Below are positions 45,596 through 55,392 of a stretch of DNA of 64,000 bases, in pieces. Every line of letters begins with the position of its first letter. The stretch's first letter is position 1. A model generated the notes under the pieces. It was not told the origin of the DNA and did no database searches. It was given only the letters and a program-made list of their open reading frames with translations. Location: the NCBI RefSeq assembly GCF_015355625.1, contig NZ_JACLAF010000016.1, positions 47,824 to 111,823 on the forward strand. Reading direction: 5' to 3'. The stretch comes from Tamlana sp. I1. GTDB lineage: Bacteria; Bacteroidota; Bacteroidia; Flavobacteriales; Flavobacteriaceae. The position numbers were made by a program, and so were the translations under genes.

Positions 45596-46555
45596 TTAAT
45601 CATAAATAGAACGGTTTACTTTGTTATTTATGGCAGGAATTGTTTGTAAATAATCAAAAATAGCCCCTGCTTCCTCATCGCTAAGCTGTGTGTATGGCAT
45701 CATTGGGAAAACCATTGCTTTTTCTCCTTTTTTAATGCCATGCTTTACAACTTGAATAAAATCTGCTTTGCTCCAATTTCCAATTCCAGTAGCTTTGTCA
45801 GGCGTTAAATTAGGGGTTAGCATAACTCTACCTTGTTCGTCTAATGGTTTGTTGCCGCCTGCAAAATACCCCTCACTTAATTCCGGATTTAAGAAATTAT
45901 TCGTTTTAAAATCGGCTGAATGGCAAGAGAAACATTCTAAATTGTGTGCTAAATATTTACCCAGTTTTATGGGTTCAGCAGTAGTTGGCAATTCTATTTT
46001 TTTTGATGGCAGAGGCAATGGTTTAAAAGCTATACGGCATAATATTTTTGTTAAAAGCGATGGTTTTGATGGGGTGTCTGGAGTTGCAGAAGCATTAACC
46101 ATGGGGTCGTCAGATTTTAAAAATGCAATAATGGCATCTAAGTCTTCATCGGCCATATTGGGCATTTTTGCCATATACGGCGGACTATAAACGCCATCTT
46201 TTTTAATACCAGTTCTAAAAAGGTAGAGTAATTCGGCATCGGTCCAATTTCCAATACCGTAAGTTTTATCCTGAGTAATGTTTTGAGAAAATATTTCGCC
46301 AAATTCAGGCGGTGCATCTAACATTCTTTTTCCTGTTAGTTTTCGTGTTTCACTATTCATGTGGCATTGTGCACAAAGCATCATGGTTAGTTTCTTTCCC
46401 CGTACTATAAGTTCGGGACTGCTTTTTGCTGTGTAGTCAATTTTTTCTACTTCGTAAGATGGAATACCCGAGAAGTTAATGGTAATTAGGGTTGCAATAA
46501 TTACAATCGCAATAATACCAATTCCAAAAACTAAAATTTTTAATACTTTTTTCAT
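45596..46555 (-). CDS. Membrane-anchored di-haem cytochrome c
   Basis: A 319-residue protein with an N-terminal membrane anchor (about 4-28) and two cytochrome c domains facing the periplasm. Haem-binding motifs are CAQCH (61-65) and CFSCH (208-212). Each domain shows the GIGNWTDAELLYLFRTGIKKDG / GIGNWSKADFIQVVKHGIKKGE pattern, ending in a Met-containing loop (YMAKMPNM, MVFPMMPYTQLSDEEAGAIFDYLQTIP) that supplies the second axial ligand. This resembles the cytochrome subunits of membrane dehydrogenases (alcohol, sugar or gluconate types), but no dehydrogenase gene lies next to it. It probably shuttles electrons to a terminal oxidase. Confidence 0.9.
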   Translation of the reverse strand: MKKVLKILVFGIGIIAIVIIATLITINFSGIPSYEVEKIDYTAKSSPELIVRGKKLTMMLCAQCHMNSETRKLTGKRMLDAPPEFGEIFSQNITQDKTYGIGNWTDAELLYLFRTGIKKDGVYSPPYMAKMPNMADEDLDAIIAFLKSDDPMVNASATPDTPSKPSLLTKILCRIAFKPLPLPSKKIELPTTAEPIKLGKYLAHNLECFSCHSADFKTNNFLNPELSEGYFAGGNKPLDEQGRVMLTPNLTPDKATGIGNWSKADFIQVVKHGIKKGEKAMVFPMMPYTQLSDEEAGAIFDYLQTIPAINNKVNRSIYD

Positions 46556-46903
46556 AATTACAATCTTGTTGATTAAAATAAGGTAACAAGCTTATAATTA
46601 GTTTAATATTAGGGATGTAAGACGAAATTATATCTTTTTTTGTTAAACTCAAAAATTAATTTTGGAGTTATCCTATTGTGAAGTAAACTTATTCAGTTCA
46701 ATAATTAATAATATACATGTAGTAAACTTTAAATTAATGACTTGCTTTTTTTTATATGGAAGCTTGGGGTTTATGATTTGTTACGCTTTTGTTAACGGGA
46801 GTAAAACGTGCTGTTTTTTGTTGCTTAAAGGCAATGGGTTCAGTACATTTGCATTCTTTAAAAAGAAAACAACTACTTAATATAACAACTAATAAGATTT
46901 AAC
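46556..46903. other. Intergenic stretch before ppa
   Basis: 348 bases. A 72-codon open frame at 46662-46880 (MELSYCEVNLF..., Cys- and Phe-rich) overlaps the ppa promoter and looks like chance. The useful content is the promoter at 46817-46851. Confidence 0.55.
46817..46851 (+). promoter_or_regulatory. Promoter of ppa
   Basis: -7 TACATTTG (46844-46851), exact consensus; a TTTGTTG stretch at 46817-46823 supplies the -33 element (TTG at 46821-46823 gives a 20-base spacer). The -7 element ends 52 bases before the ppa ATG. Confidence 0.65.
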
Positions 46904-47452
46904 ATGAGTGATAAAAAAACGAGTGATAAAAAAAAGCCAGCGGTAACTTTTGATGTGCTAATTGAAATTCCTAAAGGAAGTAGAAATAAATACGAATACG
47001 ATTTTACTTTACACAAAATTAGATTCGACCGTATGTTATTTTCTTCAATGATGTATCCTGGAGATTACGGGTTTATTCCTGAAACTTTAGCTTTAGATCA
47101 AGATCCTTTAGATGTTTTAGTATTAGGACATCAGCCAACATATCCTATGGTTGTTATGGAAGTAAGACCAATTGGTGTTTTTTATATGACCGATGAAAAA
47201 GGACCAGATGAAAAAGTAATCTGTGTACCTGTTTCAGATCCTATTTGGAGTAACAAGGAAGATATTGCCGATTTAAACCCACACAGACTTAAAGAAATTG
47301 AACACTTTTTCCAAGTTTATAAAGATTTAGAAAAGAAAAAAGTAGATACAGGCGGATGGGGTAATGCCGAGGCTGCTATTAAAATTTATCATGAATGTGT
47401 AAAACGTTATGATGAAAGCGAACACAAGAAAAAAAGGACGTTTACTATTTAA
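46904..47452 (+). CDS. ppa: Soluble inorganic pyrophosphatase (family I)
   Basis: Hydrolyses pyrophosphate to phosphate in the cytoplasm and pulls biosynthetic reactions forward. The 182-residue protein has the family I motifs: IEIPKGSRNKYEYD (about 20-33, with catalytic Lys and Glu), the metal-binding GDYGFIPET and DQDPLDVLVLG (about 51-73; Asp residues bind Mg) and the later DP.W..KEDI and HFFQVYKDLEKKKVDTGGWGNAEAA. Length fits the short bacterial type. The first 12 residues (SDKKTSDKKK) are lysine-rich and not part of the fold. The next gene is a membrane pyrophosphatase. Confidence 0.96.
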   Translation: MSDKKTSDKKKPAVTFDVLIEIPKGSRNKYEYDFTLHKIRFDRMLFSSMMYPGDYGFIPETLALDQDPLDVLVLGHQPTYPMVVMEVRPIGVFYMTDEKGPDEKVICVPVSDPIWSNKEDIADLNPHRLKEIEHFFQVYKDLEKKKVDTGGWGNAEAAIKIYHECVKRYDESEHKKKRTFTI

Positions 47453-47475
47453 GTAATCGTTTAAAAAAACATAAT

Positions 47476-47512
47476 AAAAAAGACCATCTTATAATCAAGG
47501 TGGTCTTTTTTT
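47476..47512 (+). terminator. Terminator of ppa
   Basis: AAAAAAGACCATCTT pairs with AAGGTGGTCTTTTTT (one G-U pair), 6-base loop, followed by T run, about 24 bases after the ppa stop. It shows that ppa and the membrane pyrophosphatase are separate transcripts. Confidence 0.88.
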
Positions 47513-47684
47513 ATACCATTAATTAAGCTGTTTAGGTAATTTCTTATGTTTATTAATGCAATTTTTATTCAAAAAACAAGTAAAAACTAACATATGTCAT
47601 AGAATTAAAAATAAGATAATTTAAGAGGGGTTTTGGTGAGTTATTTTAAATTATTCATGGTTTTTTTTATCATATTAATTTCCA

Positions 47685-47692
47685 TACTTTTG
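47685..47692 (+). promoter_or_regulatory. -7 element of the membrane pyrophosphatase gene
   Basis: TACTTTTG, fits TAnnTTTG, 46 bases before the ATG at 47739. No clear -33 element. Confidence 0.4.
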
Positions 47693-47738
47693 GTTGAGAT
47701 AACAACTTATTTATTAACCAATAACTAATTGATTGAAT

Positions 47739-50093
47739 ATGGAATTAATAGTAAAATTTTTACCACTTTTTGGAGTAGTAGCATTAATTTTTGTTTTTCT
47801 AAAAAGCGGATGGGTGTCAAAACAAGATGTTGGCGATGAAAAAATGTCTCGAATCGCTAAGAATATCGCCGAAGGTGCTATGGCATTCTTAAAAGCCGAA
47901 TACAAAGTATTGGCTGTTTTTGTGGCTGCAGTAGCAGTCTTATTATATTTTAAAGGCGTTTCAGAAGTTGGTTCCAGTGGTATTGTTGCAGTATCCTTCA
48001 TTATAGGGGCTATCTGTTCGGCACTAGCTGGATTTATAGGCATGAAAGTGGCGACTAAAGCCAATGTAAGAACGACTCAAGCCGCAAGAACCTCGTTAGG
48101 TCGCGCTTTAGAAGTGGCATTTGCTGGTGGTGCAGTTATGGGGCTTGGTGTTGTGGGCTTAGGCATCTTAGGCTTAAGTGGCTTATTTATGATATACCAA
48201 AACATTTGGCCAGGAGCCGATAATTTAGCCATGGTATTAAATGTACTTTCTGGATTTTCACTAGGAGCCTCATCAATAGCCTTATTTGCACGTGTTGGTG
48301 GTGGTATTTATACAAAAGCAGCCGATGTAGGTGCCGATTTAGTAGGGAAAGTGGAAGCAGGAATTCCTGAAGATCATCCTTTAAACCCTGCAACGATTGC
48401 AGATAATGTTGGTGATAACGTTGGTGATGTTGCCGGAATGGGCGCCGATTTATTCGAATCTTACGTAGGGTCTATTATAGGAACCATGGTATTGGGAGCA
48501 TTTATTATTACGCCAGATATTGTTGGTGGTTTAGGTGCCGTTTATTTACCGCTTGTTCTAGGTGCGGTAGGGATTATCATGTCTATTTTAGGAACCTTTT
48601 TTGTGAAAGTTAAAGATGGAGGAAATCCGCAAACAGCATTAAATATTGGGGAATTTGGTTCTGCAATTTTAATGGTTGTAGCTTCATATTTTATTATAAA
48701 TGCTTTAATTCCTGAAACGGTTGAAGGTTTACCTTATGGTGCTATGGGCGTGTTTTGGGCGACTATTGCAGGTTTAGTAGCAGGTTTGGGTGTTGGTAAA
48801 ATCACCGAATATTACACGGCTACAGGAAAAAAGCCGGTGATGTCTATTGTTGAACAATCTGAAACTGGTGCAGCTACCAATATTATTGCTGGTTTAGGTG
48901 TTGGTATGATGTCTACCATGGTGCCTATTCTATTAATTGCCGCCGCTATTATGGTGTCGCATCATTATGCCGGTTTATACGGTATCGCGATTGCAGCGGT
49001 AGGGATGTTAGCTAACACAGGCATCCAGTTGGCTGTTGATGCATACGGACCAATTTGTGATAATGCAGGTGGAATTGCAGAAATGGCAGAATTACCAAGC
49101 GAAGTTCGTGAGCGTACCGATAAATTAGATGCTGTTGGAAATACTACAGCAGCAGTTGGTAAAGGGTTTGCTATTGCTTCAGCAGCATTAACGGCTTTAG
49201 CTTTATTTGCTGCCTTTATGAAAACAGCGGGAGTTATTGCTATTGATGTGTCTCAACCTAAAATTATGGCAGGATTATTAATAGGAGGGATGTTACCATT
49301 TGTGTTTTCGGCTTTATCGATGAATGCGGTAGGTCGTGCAGCCATGGCCATGATTGAAGAAGTGCGTCGTCAATTTAGAGATATTCCGCAGTTAAAAGCG
49401 GCTTTAGAAGTGATGCGTAAATACGATTCTGATATGAGTAAAGCTTCCGCAGAAGACCGTGCTATTTTTGATGCGGCCGATGGTATTGCTGAATATGATA
49501 AATGTGTAGATATTTCAACTAAAGCATCGATTAAAGAAATGGTGTTGCCAGGTTTATTAGCCATTGCGGTTCCTGTTGCTGTTGGATTTATAGGAGGTGC
49601 TGAAATGCTTGGTGGGCTACTTGCAGGGGTAACTACCTGCGGTGTGCTTATGGCGATCTTCCAGTCGAATGCTGGTGGAGCTTGGGATAACGCTAAAAAG
49701 ACTATTGAGGAGCAAGGTAAAAAAGGTACCGATGCCCATAAAGCAGCTGTAGTAGGCGATACGGTTGGTGATCCTTTTAAAGATACATCTGGACCTTCAT
49801 TAAATATTTTATTGAAATTAATGTCGGTTGTCGCTTTAGTTATTGCACCAAGTATTGCAATATCTGCTGAATCGGTTTCGGCTTATGCTTCTGAAAACGA
49901 TGCGATTGAACAAGTTGTTGTTTCAAAAGAAATTAAAGTGGATATGAATGAAAATGAAGACGGCACCGTTAAAGCTGTTGTTACAACCATAACATCTACT
50001 GAAGGCGATACGGTTACAAGTTATAATACTTTTAACGGCACAGAAGCTGAAGTTAAAGCCGATATTGAAGCTTTAAGAAATAAACAAGGATAA
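47739..50093 (+). CDS. hppA: K+-dependent ion-pumping membrane pyrophosphatase
   Basis: A 784-residue inner-membrane pump that uses pyrophosphate to export Na+ and/or H+. About 16 helices are present. Substrate-site signatures: [24 protein letters not shown] and [19 protein letters not shown] (about 205-245), and the C-terminal [15 protein letters not shown]. At the K+-dependence position the sequence is [10 protein letters not shown] (Ala471-472), where Ala marks K+-dependent enzymes and Lys would mark K+-independent ones. Na+ specificity is common in Bacteroidota but is not proven by this. The ATG at 47739 is preferred to a TTG six bases earlier. An unusual hydrophilic tail of about 65 residues follows the last helix. 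Confidence 0.95.
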   Translation: MELIVKFLPLFGVVALIFVFLKSGWVSKQDVGDEKMSRIAKNIAEGAMAFLKAEYKVLAVFVAAVAVLLYFKGVSEVGSSGIVAVSFIIGAICSALAGFIGMKVATKANVRTTQAARTSLGRALEVAFAGGAVMGLGVVGLGILGLSGLFMIYQNIWPGADNLAMVLNVLSGFSLGASSIALFARVGGGIYTKAADVGADLVGKVEAGIPEDHPLNPATIADNVGDNVGDVAGMGADLFESYVGSIIGTMVLGAFIITPDIVGGLGAVYLPLVLGAVGIIMSILGTFFVKVKDGGNPQTALNIGEFGSAILMVVASYFIINALIPETVEGLPYGAMGVFWATIAGLVAGLGVGKITEYYTATGKKPVMSIVEQSETGAATNIIAGLGVGMMSTMVPILLIAAAIMVSHHYAGLYGIAIAAVGMLANTGIQLAVDAYGPICDNAGGIAEMAELPSEVRERTDKLDAVGNTTAAVGKGFAIASAALTALALFAAFMKTAGVIAIDVSQPKIMAGLLIGGMLPFVFSALSMNAVGRAAMAMIEEVRRQFRDIPQLKAALEVMRKYDSDMSKASAEDRAIFDAADGIAEYDKCVDISTKASIKEMVLPGLLAIAVPVAVGFIGGAEMLGGLLAGVTTCGVLMAIFQSNAGGAWDNAKKTIEEQGKKGTDAHKAAVVGDTVGDPFKDTSGPSLNILLKLMSVVALVIAPSIAISAESVSAYASENDAIEQVVVSKEIKVDMNENEDGTVKAVVTTITSTEGDTVTSYNTFNGTEAEVKADIEALRNKQG

Positions 50094-50121
50094 TCTGTTT
50101 AAGGATTTCAATTTATAAAAG

Positions 50122-50170
50122 AGGCTGTCTGAAAAGTCAATTAATTTGATTTGTTAGACAGCCTTATTTT
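50122..50170. terminator. Terminator between hppA and the deoxynucleoside kinase gene
   Basis: AGGCTGTCT (50122-50130) pairs with AGACAGCCT (50156-50164), 25-base loop with some further pairing, then TATTTTTTT. It ends just before the stop of the convergent kinase gene and can serve both. Confidence 0.8.
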
Positions 50171-50171
50171 T

Positions 50172-50786
50172 TTAGAATAAACCGTTAATTTCGGCATCTA
50201 TCGTATTTATAATGCTTCCTAAATCTTCAGGATTATCAACAAAATCTAATTTGTCTACATCAATAATCAAGAGTTTGCCTTTGTTGTAGCCATGAATCCA
50301 AGCTTCGTAACGTTCATTTAATCGGCTTAAATAATCAATGCTTATCGAGTTTTCGTATTCGCGACCACGTTTGTGTATTTGCGATACTAAATTAGGAATC
50401 GAACTTCTTAAATAAATTAAAACATCGGGACCTTGAACTAAAGATTCCATCAATTCAAAAAGCGATTTGTAGTTTTCAAAATCACGATTGGTCATCAAGC
50501 CCATCGCATGTAAGTTTGGCGCAAAAATATGCGCATCTTCATAAATCGTTCGATCTTGAATGATGTCTTTACCACTTTGACGAATTTGTAAAACTTGTCG
50601 GAATCGGCTATTCAAAAAGTAAACCTGTAAATTAAAACTCCAGCGCTCCATTTGATTGTAAAAATCATCTAAATAAGGGTTGTCTACAACATCTTCAAGT
50701 TGTGGTTCCCAATTATAATGTTTTGCGAGTAACTTGGTAAGTGTTGTTTTTCCTGCGCCAATATTTCCTGCAATAGCAATATGCAT
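50172..50786 (-). CDS. Deoxynucleoside kinase
   Basis: A 204-residue cytosolic kinase of the deoxyadenosine/deoxyguanosine kinase family, which phosphorylates salvaged deoxynucleosides. P-loop GNIGAGKTTL (7-16), the substrate-site FYNQMERWSFNLQVYFLNSRF (about 48-68), the DRTIYEDA(H) motif (about 78-85, with catalytic Glu/Arg pair) and the LID segment RGREYENSISIDYLSRLNERYEAW (about 144-167). Base preference (dA, dG or dC) cannot be read safely. The gene lies 4 bases downstream of the next one on the same strand, so they form an operon. Confidence 0.92.
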   Translation of the reverse strand: MHIAIAGNIGAGKTTLTKLLAKHYNWEPQLEDVVDNPYLDDFYNQMERWSFNLQVYFLNSRFRQVLQIRQSGKDIIQDRTIYEDAHIFAPNLHAMGLMTNRDFENYKSLFELMESLVQGPDVLIYLRSSIPNLVSQIHKRGREYENSISIDYLSRLNERYEAWIHGYNKGKLLIIDVDKLDFVDNPEDLGSIINTIDAEINGLF

Positions 50787-50790
50787 AGTT

Positions 50791-51570
50791 TTAATTTATT
50801 TTTAATTTAAATTCTTGAATGCTTTTATTGTTGTAAATATACAAGGTTTCATTGGTTACAAAAAAATCATTTATCAATAAATTCTGGGTTTTTATTGGGA
50901 TGATTTCATCGCTATTTTTTCCTAAATAAAATAAAGCATGTCCCTTTTTAAGCACCAGATTTTCATTGTTTTCCATAACCGCAGTGTACCCCGTATTTTC
51001 AATTTTCTTAATTAAACTTCCAAAATAATTATACATGTATAAATACTTTTCGGTTAGTAGCCAGCAATAATTGTAGTTGCTTTTTAGGTCTAAAACAGCA
51101 CTTTGCACAGGAACGGTTTGTGTTCGCGTACTATTTGTTTTATAGTCGAAGAGTTCTAGTTTTTGTAAATCCTGATTAAAAATCCAAAGGGTATTATCGA
51201 AACCAATAGAGGTTTTCGAGACGTTTTTATAGGGATTGAGTTGGTTAAAGTCTATTTTGAAAATTTCAGCCAACCTATTGTCTAAAATTATAATGGTATT
51301 AAAATCTTTATAAAATAAACTTAGTCTTAAGGGATTAAAAGTATCTACGGAATATAAATCGCCTAATTGTAAATTGTTGTAAGTAATGGTCTTGGTAGCG
51401 TCCTTTTTATGAAAAACGTTGTTGGTAACATAATAAGCAGTTCCGAAGTTATCAATAGATATAAGGGTTTCGACGTTTAAGTCTGTTTTTTTGATAAATT
51501 CTACAGCAATCGATTCTTGTGGGAATAACGATGTTGAGAATGATAATAAAAGGATAAAGGTGTATTTCAT
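50791..51570 (-). CDS. Secreted hypothetical protein, beta-propeller-like
   Basis: A 259-residue protein with a signal peptide (about 1-15, FILLLSFSTSLFPQ). The mature part is a run of short beta strands with repeated aromatic and Asn-rich turns (FGTAYYVTNNVF, DNTLWIFNQDLQKLELFDY, YCWLLTEKYLYMYNYFG), suggesting a small beta-propeller in the periplasm or outer membrane. It belongs to a group seen next to the deoxynucleoside kinase gene in related flavobacteria, as I recall, but has no known function. No catalytic motif. The ATG is followed by a typical hydrophobic core, so the start is safe. Confidence 0.78.
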   Translation of the reverse strand: MKYTFILLLSFSTSLFPQESIAVEFIKKTDLNVETLISIDNFGTAYYVTNNVFHKKDATKTITYNNLQLGDLYSVDTFNPLRLSLFYKDFNTIIILDNRLAEIFKIDFNQLNPYKNVSKTSIGFDNTLWIFNQDLQKLELFDYKTNSTRTQTVPVQSAVLDLKSNYNYCWLLTEKYLYMYNYFGSLIKKIENTGYTAVMENNENLVLKKGHALFYLGKNSDEIIPIKTQNLLINDFFVTNETLYIYNNKSIQEFKLKIN

Positions 51571-51769
51571 AGACCTTCGAAAAATACAAAAATCAATCCA
51601 CTATTTATGTTATAAAATGTAGGCTAAAATTAATAATGCATGAACTACTAGAATTTATCTGACTTATTTTAAGATTACTTTAACATAATTCAATTAAACG
51701 AAGTAAAAACGATATGGTCTTATACTAATTAAAGCCCTAGCTTTATTTTTTAATTAAACACCATTTTAA

Positions 51770-52627
51770 ATGAGTTTCAATACCCTTAAAACCAAAACAA
51801 GCTTTCTGTTTTTATTAGTGACGTGCACTTTATTTGCCCAAAAAGATTTTCAAGGCAAAGCCTATTATCAAACCAAAACAACTGTTGATATGAGTGATTT
51901 TGGAGGCGGAAGATTAAGTGAAGAACGCAAAAAACAAATTGCAGAACGCATGAAAAGTGCTTTAGAAAAAACCTTCATTTTAACCTTTAATCAATCGGAG
52001 TCTTTATATGAAGAAGAAGCACATTTGGATGCGCCAGGGCAAGGTGGAGGAAGACATTTTGGAATGATGAACAGTTCGGGAGGCGATCAATATAAAAATG
52101 TGAAAACCCAGGAGATTATTCAGAAGCAAGACCTTTTTGGGAAACAGTTTTTAATTAAAGATAGCTTGCAAACACTGGATTGGAAACTTACTGGTGAAAC
52201 AAAAACCATTGGAAAATATACCTGTTTCAAAGCTATTGCTTTAAAGAAAAAAACAGGATTTGATTATAGAGATTTCCGAAGAAAAAGTTCAAACGATAAA
52301 CCCAAAGATTCTTCAAATACAGAAGTTGAAACACCTAAAGAAGCACCGCAGGAAATTATAGTTACGGCTTGGTATACCCCTCAAATCCCTGTAAATATTG
52401 GGCCAGATGTGTATTGGGGCTTACCAGGGTTAATTTTAGAAATTAGTGCCGATAGAACTACGATATTATGTTCAAAAATAGTTTTAAACCCTTCCGATAA
52501 AACTAAAATTAAAGTCCCTAAAAAGGGTAAAGAAGTCACTCAAGAAGAATACGATGCCATTGCAAAAGCTAAAATGGAAGAAATGCGCGACATGTATAGA
52601 GGTCGCGGTGGTAGAGGTAGACGATAA
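51770..52627 (+). CDS. GLPGLI family protein
   Basis: A 285-residue secreted protein with a signal peptide (about 1-23) and the name-giving motif in YWGLPGLILEI (about 216-226). GLPGLI proteins of Bacteroidota are thought to be periplasmic and are usually encoded before a TonB-dependent outer-membrane receptor; their function is unknown. The C-terminus is an arginine/glycine tail (YRGRGGRGRR), unusual among them. The next gene, 35 bases downstream, encodes exactly such a receptor, so the pair forms an operon. A metal- or peptide-handling role has been suggested for the family but not shown. Confidence 0.92.
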   Translation: MSFNTLKTKTSFLFLLVTCTLFAQKDFQGKAYYQTKTTVDMSDFGGGRLSEERKKQIAERMKSALEKTFILTFNQSESLYEEEAHLDAPGQGGGRHFGMMNSSGGDQYKNVKTQEIIQKQDLFGKQFLIKDSLQTLDWKLTGETKTIGKYTCFKAIALKKKTGFDYRDFRRKSSNDKPKDSSNTEVETPKEAPQEIIVTAWYTPQIPVNIGPDVYWGLPGLILEISADRTTILCSKIVLNPSDKTKIKVPKKGKEVTQEEYDAIAKAKMEEMRDMYRGRGGRGRR

Positions 52628-52662
52628 AAACAACAGAAACACAAACAATCAATCAAAACTTA

Positions 52663-55374
52663 ATGAAGAATTTCATCTTTTTAATGCTCCTTTTGGTAGC
52701 ACAAACAACTTTTGCTCAATTAAAGCTAGAAGGGGTTGTTAAGGACAGTATAGGCACACCATTGGAATTGGCTAATGTTATTGCCATAAACCAAGAAACT
52801 CAAAAACTAGATTCTTATGGAATTACTAGTACCGATGGCCGCTACAGATTGGCAATCGAAAAAAATACCAAGTATAATATTCAGGTTAGTTATATTGGAA
52901 CAAAAACACTTCAAGTTGAAATAGCAACTACCGATGTAGACATCACAAAAAACTTCACTTTAGAATATGATAATGCCTTAGATGAAATTGAGTTGGTTTA
53001 TGAAATGCCAGTTTCAGTAAAAGGGGACACCATTGTTTATAACGCCGATTCGTTTACTTCTGGAACCGAACGAAAATTGGAAGATGTTTTAAATAAACTC
53101 CCTGGTGTTGATGTGAATGACGACGGAGAAATTGAAGTTGAAGGCAAAGTTGTAGGTAAAGTGATGATTGAAGGTAAAGACTTTTTTGATGGCGATTCTA
53201 AATTAGCGACAAAAAACATTCCGGCTAATGCCATTGATAAAGTTGAAGTTTTAAAGAACTATGCTGAAATTGGCCAATTAAGTGGTGTAACTAATAATCA
53301 AGATAACATTGCCATTAACATTAAATTAAAGGAAGGTAAAAAGAATTTTTGGTTTGGCGATGTAACAGGAGGAGCCGGCGTAGCAACCGATGATGACCTA
53401 TATTTAGTACAACCAAAATTGTTTTATTACAGTCCGGAATACAGTATAAACGTCATTGGCGATTTAAATAATATTGGAGAAATCGCTTTTACAAGGCGCG
53501 ATTATTACAATTTTACAGGAGGTTTTAGGAGTCCGAGTCGAGGTAGTGGTACAAATATCGATTTGGGAAGTAATAATTTAGGTTTTCTAACTGCTCAAAA
53601 CAATAGAGCAAAAGCCATTAACACCAAATTTGGCGCAGCAAACTTTAGTTATTCGCCAAAAAAGACCTTAGATTTAAGTGGTTTTGCTATTTTTTCAAGC
53701 AGTAGAACACAAATGGAAGAATATAAAGGAATACGTTATACCGACCCCGAATTAGGTATTCCAGATGAAGAAACAGAAAGTAACACCTTGCAACGAAGCG
53801 ATTTGGCTATGCTAAAATTTAGTGTAGGTTACAACCCAAATGCAAATAATCAATTGGATTATAATATTTTAGCAAGAACATCAAAGGAGTCGCAAGAACA
53901 GATGTTTTATTCATCAGTAAACGGAAATATAAACGAACTAGAAAGCTCTAATCCGTTTAGCATCAGTCAAAATTTTAATTATTATTATACGCTTGATGAT
54001 AAAAATATTTTTGCTGTTGAAGTTCAAAATTTAATTCAGGATGAAGATCCGTTTTACAATGCTTATCTAGAAGATAAAGCCGATTACGATGATGTTGCCG
54101 ATGCTTTGGGGATGGATAATTTACAAACTGGATATAACATCTCTCAAGAAAAACGCGTAAAGTCAAATCAAACCGATGCTAAAGTTGATTATTGGAATAT
54201 TTTAAATCAGAAAAGCGACCTTAATTTTACTTTAGGAACCATTTATAGTAAACAGGATTTTGATTCTGATATTTTTCAAACTTTAGACGATGGTTCTAAA
54301 TTTTATGTAACACCAACCATTAATGATGGTTTAGCGACTAACAATATTGGTTATACGTTTAGCGATGTGTATTTAGGCATGCACTACCGTTTAAAAGCTG
54401 GAATTTTTACAATTACTCCAGGGTTTTCTGCCCATGCTTATGGTTCTAAAAACGAACAATTTTCGGAGACTTATACCGATAATTTTTTCCGATTACTTCC
54501 AGACTTCAACTTGAGAATGCAATTAAAAAAGAGCGAACAAATTACCTTTAATTATGCGATGAACACGAGATTTACCGATGTTAATCAGTTAGCAAGAGGT
54601 TTGGTGTTAAACAGTTATAGCTCTATTTTTTCGGGTAATCCAGAGTTGGAAAGTGCTTTGTCTCACAATTTAAACCTGTCTTATTTCAGTTTTAATATGT
54701 TTAATTACACTAATGTTCGTGCTAGAATTAATTACAGTAAAACAGTTGATCGTATTCGAACAAGCTCTCAGTTCGTACCTGGAGGTGTAGTTCGTGTAAG
54801 TTCACCTTTTAATTCAGGTTTAGCCGATGAAAGTGCAAGTATTAACGGAAGCTTTGAAAAAACTATTGGGAAATTTAGAGGGACTTTAGATGGTAATTTA
54901 AGTTATAACAAATTCAATCAATTTGTAAATAATCAAGCCTCAACCAACGAAAACTATGGGCAAAACTATAGAGCACGCATACGTACTAATTTTAGAGAAG
55001 CACCAAATTTTGAGATTGGCTACCGTTATACTATTCAAGATAACGACCAAGGGTCTAGCCGAACTAAATTTTATACCAATGCACCGTCTGTAAAATTTGA
55101 TGCGCTAATTTTTAAAGCCTTTACTTTTAAAACTAATTATTCATACAACAACTTTAGCGACGAACAAAAGACCTTAAATACCTTCGAATTTTGGGATGCT
55201 TCGCTTTCATATCGCAAAAATGAGGACAGTAAATGGGAATATGAGTTAAAAGCAACAAATTTATTTGATACAAAATCTCAAAACACAAGTAATTCAAATA
55301 ACTTATCTGTTAGTGTAACAGAGTATTACATTCAGCCGCGATATGTAACCTTAAGATTAAGGTATCAATTATAA
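52663..55374 (+). CDS. TonB-dependent receptor-like outer-membrane protein (GLPGLI partner)
   Basis: A 903-residue outer-membrane barrel protein. Signal peptide about 1-18, then a carboxypeptidase-regulatory-like domain (about 21-105, LEGVVKDSIGTPLELANVIAIN), a plug-like region (about 115-225, DSFTSGTERKLEDVLNKLPGVDVNDDGEIEVEGKVVGKVMIEGKDF) and a long beta-barrel ending in YVTLRLRYQL with a C-terminal hydrophobic pattern. It fits the outer-membrane receptor family that travels with GLPGLI genes. Substrate unknown. No SusD partner follows, so glycan uptake is unlikely. The gene directly precedes tRNA-Tyr. Confidence 0.92.
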   Translation: MKNFIFLMLLLVAQTTFAQLKLEGVVKDSIGTPLELANVIAINQETQKLDSYGITSTDGRYRLAIEKNTKYNIQVSYIGTKTLQVEIATTDVDITKNFTLEYDNALDEIELVYEMPVSVKGDTIVYNADSFTSGTERKLEDVLNKLPGVDVNDDGEIEVEGKVVGKVMIEGKDFFDGDSKLATKNIPANAIDKVEVLKNYAEIGQLSGVTNNQDNIAINIKLKEGKKNFWFGDVTGGAGVATDDDLYLVQPKLFYYSPEYSINVIGDLNNIGEIAFTRRDYYNFTGGFRSPSRGSGTNIDLGSNNLGFLTAQNNRAKAINTKFGAANFSYSPKKTLDLSGFAIFSSSRTQMEEYKGIRYTDPELGIPDEETESNTLQRSDLAMLKFSVGYNPNANNQLDYNILARTSKESQEQMFYSSVNGNINELESSNPFSISQNFNYYYTLDDKNIFAVEVQNLIQDEDPFYNAYLEDKADYDDVADALGMDNLQTGYNISQEKRVKSNQTDAKVDYWNILNQKSDLNFTLGTIYSKQDFDSDIFQTLDDGSKFYVTPTINDGLATNNIGYTFSDVYLGMHYRLKAGIFTITPGFSAHAYGSKNEQFSETYTDNFFRLLPDFNLRMQLKKSEQITFNYAMNTRFTDVNQLARGLVLNSYSSIFSGNPELESALSHNLNLSYFSFNMFNYTNVRARINYSKTVDRIRTSSQFVPGGVVRVSSPFNSGLADESASINGSFEKTIGKFRGTLDGNLSYNKFNQFVNNQASTNENYGQNYRARIRTNFREAPNFEIGYRYTIQDNDQGSSRTKFYTNAPSVKFDALIFKAFTFKTNYSYNNFSDEQKTLNTFEFWDASLSYRKNEDSKWEYELKATNLFDTKSQNTSNSNNLSVSVTEYYIQPRYVTLRLRYQL

Positions 55375-55392
55375 AAAAATGATGCATTTTAT

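Noticed and set aside
46662..46880. 72-codon open frame before ppa
   Set aside because: It overlaps the clear ppa promoter, has a low-complexity Cys/Phe/Lys composition and no start context or homology I recognise.
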